DNA from: Ruminococcus flavefaciens
Lineage (GTDB): Bacteria; Bacillota; Clostridia; Oscillospirales; Ruminococcaceae
Direction: 5' to 3'
NCBI GenBank assembly: GCA_002371825.1
Contig: DFHF01000022.1
Location: forward strand, 8,962-72,961
Length of the DNA stretch: 64,000 nucleotides
Shown in pieces: positions 62,657 to 64,000 of the stretch. The notes beneath the pieces were generated by a model. The model ran no database searches. It was not told the origin of the DNA and worked only from the letters and a program-made list of their open reading frames with translations. A program made the position numbers and the translations under genes. The stretch's first letter is position 1; each line of letters begins with the position of its first letter.

Positions 62657-63463
62657 TCAGAAATTCTTATCGTACCGGAATTTATCAGTCAGGAAGGTAA
62701 TAGCGCAGGCGATCAGGCCGATTATCATAAACAGCATACACAAGTGGTATCCGAACCGGTAGTCGATATCGATGAAGTTCTCGATACTCATAGACCCGCT
62801 TCCATCCTCTTCAAGGTATCTTTCAACGAAGTTGGACTTGAATAGTGACAGACAAATTATACCAGCCAGGCTAAGTGCGGCAGAAACAGCCGGGAGCCAG
62901 TCGCTGAGCTTTATGAAGAGCAGTACGCATCCGACAGCACAGCATATAACTACAGCTATGAGCCAGCCGTTGGGCTTTTCGTCTCTTGCATCTCTGCTGT
63001 CATCATCTTTTTTGTCATCCGATGAGCTGCTTTCGTAGTCATCATCATAATCGTAATCGTAGTCATCATCGTAATCGGAGCTGCTGGACGAGTTTGAGAA
63101 ACCGTTTCCCAGATCAGCGTTGTCCTCATCAATAGTGGATGGGAAAATGAAATTATAGCCCTTATAGGTTATTTCCATGCTGTAATCATCATCGGTGTCG
63201 TTGAACGAGTTGGCGAATTCACTGGCATCACATGATATAGTAACAAACGGGAAAGCGAAGCACAGGATAGCTGCAAGAAGAGCGATCTTTGCAACCAGCC
63301 TTGCAGGGATCATTTTCAGTTTTTCGATCAGACCGGTGCGGCTGTTTGCTGATGTCATTGAGATAACACTTCCTATCGGGCGCTGAGACGGGATAGAGAA
63401 GCTGCACTCAGGACACATGGATAATCCGTCCTGGATGTTTTTTCCGCAGTTTGGACAATACAT
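62657..63463 (-). CDS. Zinc-ribbon membrane protein
   Basis: The 268-residue protein starts with a zinc ribbon (CPNCGKN...CPECSFS, 3-22), followed by a basic stretch and a first membrane helix (about 50-72). A region facing outward is very acidic, with Asp/Ser runs (about 118-160, DDDYDYDYDDD style). Three more helices follow (about 165-258). No family was recognised. AGGAGG precedes the ATG. The acidic loop might bind calcium (inference only). Confidence 0.7.
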   Translation of the reverse strand: MYCPNCGKNIQDGLSMCPECSFSIPSQRPIGSVISMTSANSRTGLIEKLKMIPARLVAKIALLAAILCFAFPFVTISCDASEFANSFNDTDDDYSMEITYKGYNFIFPSTIDEDNADLGNGFSNSSSSSDYDDDYDYDYDDDYESSSSDDKKDDDSRDARDEKPNGWLIAVVICCAVGCVLLFIKLSDWLPAVSAALSLAGIICLSLFKSNFVERYLEEDGSGSMSIENFIDIDYRFGYHLCMLFMIIGLIACAITFLTDKFRYDKNF

Positions 63464-63512
63464 AGGCAGAACCTCCTTGGTATTAAAGTATAATTAGAAT
63501 GAATGTGTATTT

Positions 63513-63541
63513 ATTATATCATATAAATAATATATATGCAA
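63513..63541 (-). promoter_or_regulatory. Promoter of the zinc-ribbon membrane protein gene
   Basis: Minus strand -35 TTGCAT (63541-63536), 17-base A/T spacer, -10 TATAAT (63518-63513). Confidence 0.75.
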
Positions 63542-63611
63542 TAAATATAGATATTTTTGTATGAAAGATGAATAAACGCTTTGTCTTTTTGTGCATTATG
63601 CAGAGACTATA

Positions 63612-64000
63612 TCAATCCAGTAATCCCTTGAACCCTTCGTCCTTGAATTTTTGCTTATAGTATACCAGCTCGTCCTGAATGATATCATCGATAACTCTCA
63701 TTCCCAGGAGCTCTACCGGAGCCTTGTCGTCGGTAAGGATGTGGCCGGAGCTTTTATAAGGCTTGAGACCGGAGCTGACAGTTGACATAAGAGCTATAAG
63801 GCCGTTATCCTTGAGCTGAGCGGAATTGTTTACGAGATTGCTGGTCATAGAGCTGCTGTCAGAGGCGAAGAGCTCACGATTTGTGGCGCCGTTCACATCT
63901 ATGGTATAGACATATCCGAACACCTCAGATATGGTATCAGCCAGGTAGCTGTTGATGCCGTCAGCGCTGTCGGAGCGCATATTCATATTCACCACCATGA
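63612..64000 (-). CDS. Spermidine-synthase-like methyltransferase-fold protein, C-terminal part
   Basis: The gene continues beyond the window end; only its last 129 codons or so are visible, so the ATG at 63998 is probably internal. The fragment has a GHILTDDKAPVELLGMRVIDDIIQDELVYYK ending, which matches the C-termini of spermidine-synthase-like proteins, including those fused to membrane domains. Function and N-terminal half cannot be judged. No terminator was noticed before the next gene. Confidence 0.65.
   Translation of the reverse strand, partial: MVVNMNMRSDSADGINSYLADTISEVFGYVYTIDVNGATNRELFASDSSSMTSNLVNNSAQLKDNGLIALMSTVSSGLKPYKSSGHILTDDKAPVELLGMRVIDDIIQDELVYYKQKFKDEGFKGLLD

Overview
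The window looks like chromosomal DNA of a low-to-mid GC anaerobic Firmicute (Clostridia), most likely a cellulosome-producing Ruminococcus. The reasons are two dockerin proteins (one on a GH26 mannanase with a CBM35), many Ser/Thr-rich lipoproteins, choline-binding-type wall repeats, an IspH-S1 fusion, a PyrR-attenuated pyr operon, and very consistent TTGACA-17-TATAAT promoters with AGGAGG ribosome sites. No tRNA, rRNA, CRISPR array, phage gene or transposase was found. The species is an inference from content, not from a marker gene.

Layout. 0-2 kb: tail of a SIMPL-domain gene, then an ECF-type sigma factor with its membrane anti-sigma partner. 2.1-8.7 kb: a plus-strand operon for surface modification (wall-binding transglutaminase-like protein, lipoprotein, MBOAT acyltransferase, DHHW/AlgX-like partner, dockerin protein). 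8.7-11.3 kb: a minus-strand pair of a membrane GGDEF protein and a sugar-type solute-binding lipoprotein, with an unusual leader hairpin. 11.5-13.3 kb: a two-gene minimal SUF system. 13.3-16.8 kb: bioY-bioB-bioD-bioA behind a BirA operator that overlaps the -35 box. 17-18.7 kb: a SulP transporter. 18.9-30.9 kb: a long minus-strand run of housekeeping genes (tepA, ftsK, ygiQ, MBL hydrolase, DUF3006, BaiN-like flavoprotein, yccF, CmpB-like, cmk, plsC, ispH-S1).

30.9-31.65 kb is a non-coding array of about twelve hairpins in two blocks. The second block shares a promoter-plus-triple-hairpin module with a second copy at 50.57-50.70 kb. It leads into the GH26 mannanase (31.7-33.5 kb). 33.6-37.9 kb holds a structured attenuator-like element, a DUF6465 protein, HU, ClpB and a ribbon-helix-helix protein. 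38.0-38.3 kb carries a strong candidate for a stand-alone structured RNA of about 255 nt with its own promoter and terminator. 38.4-41.5 kb is a DUF4956/VTC/Cthe_2159-like cluster. 41.9-48.5 kb holds an Rrf2 regulator, a five-gene operon (lipoprotein, MmcQ-EVE fusion, response regulator, histidine kinase, NSS transporter) and an M50 protease with a small membrane partner. 48.6-51.6 kb: OAH sulfhydrylase, HD protein, trmB. 51.7-59.8 kb: pyrR-pyrC-pyrF-lipoprotein-carA-carB. 59.9-64 kb: a zinc-ribbon/leucine-rich-repeat protein with a 15-unit tandem repeat, a lipoprotein, a zinc-ribbon membrane protein and the tail of a spermidine-synthase-like gene cut by the window end.

The most unusual material is non-coding: the modular hairpin arrays, the ncRNA at 38.0-38.3 kb, the attenuator-like element at 33.6 kb and the GGDEF leader.
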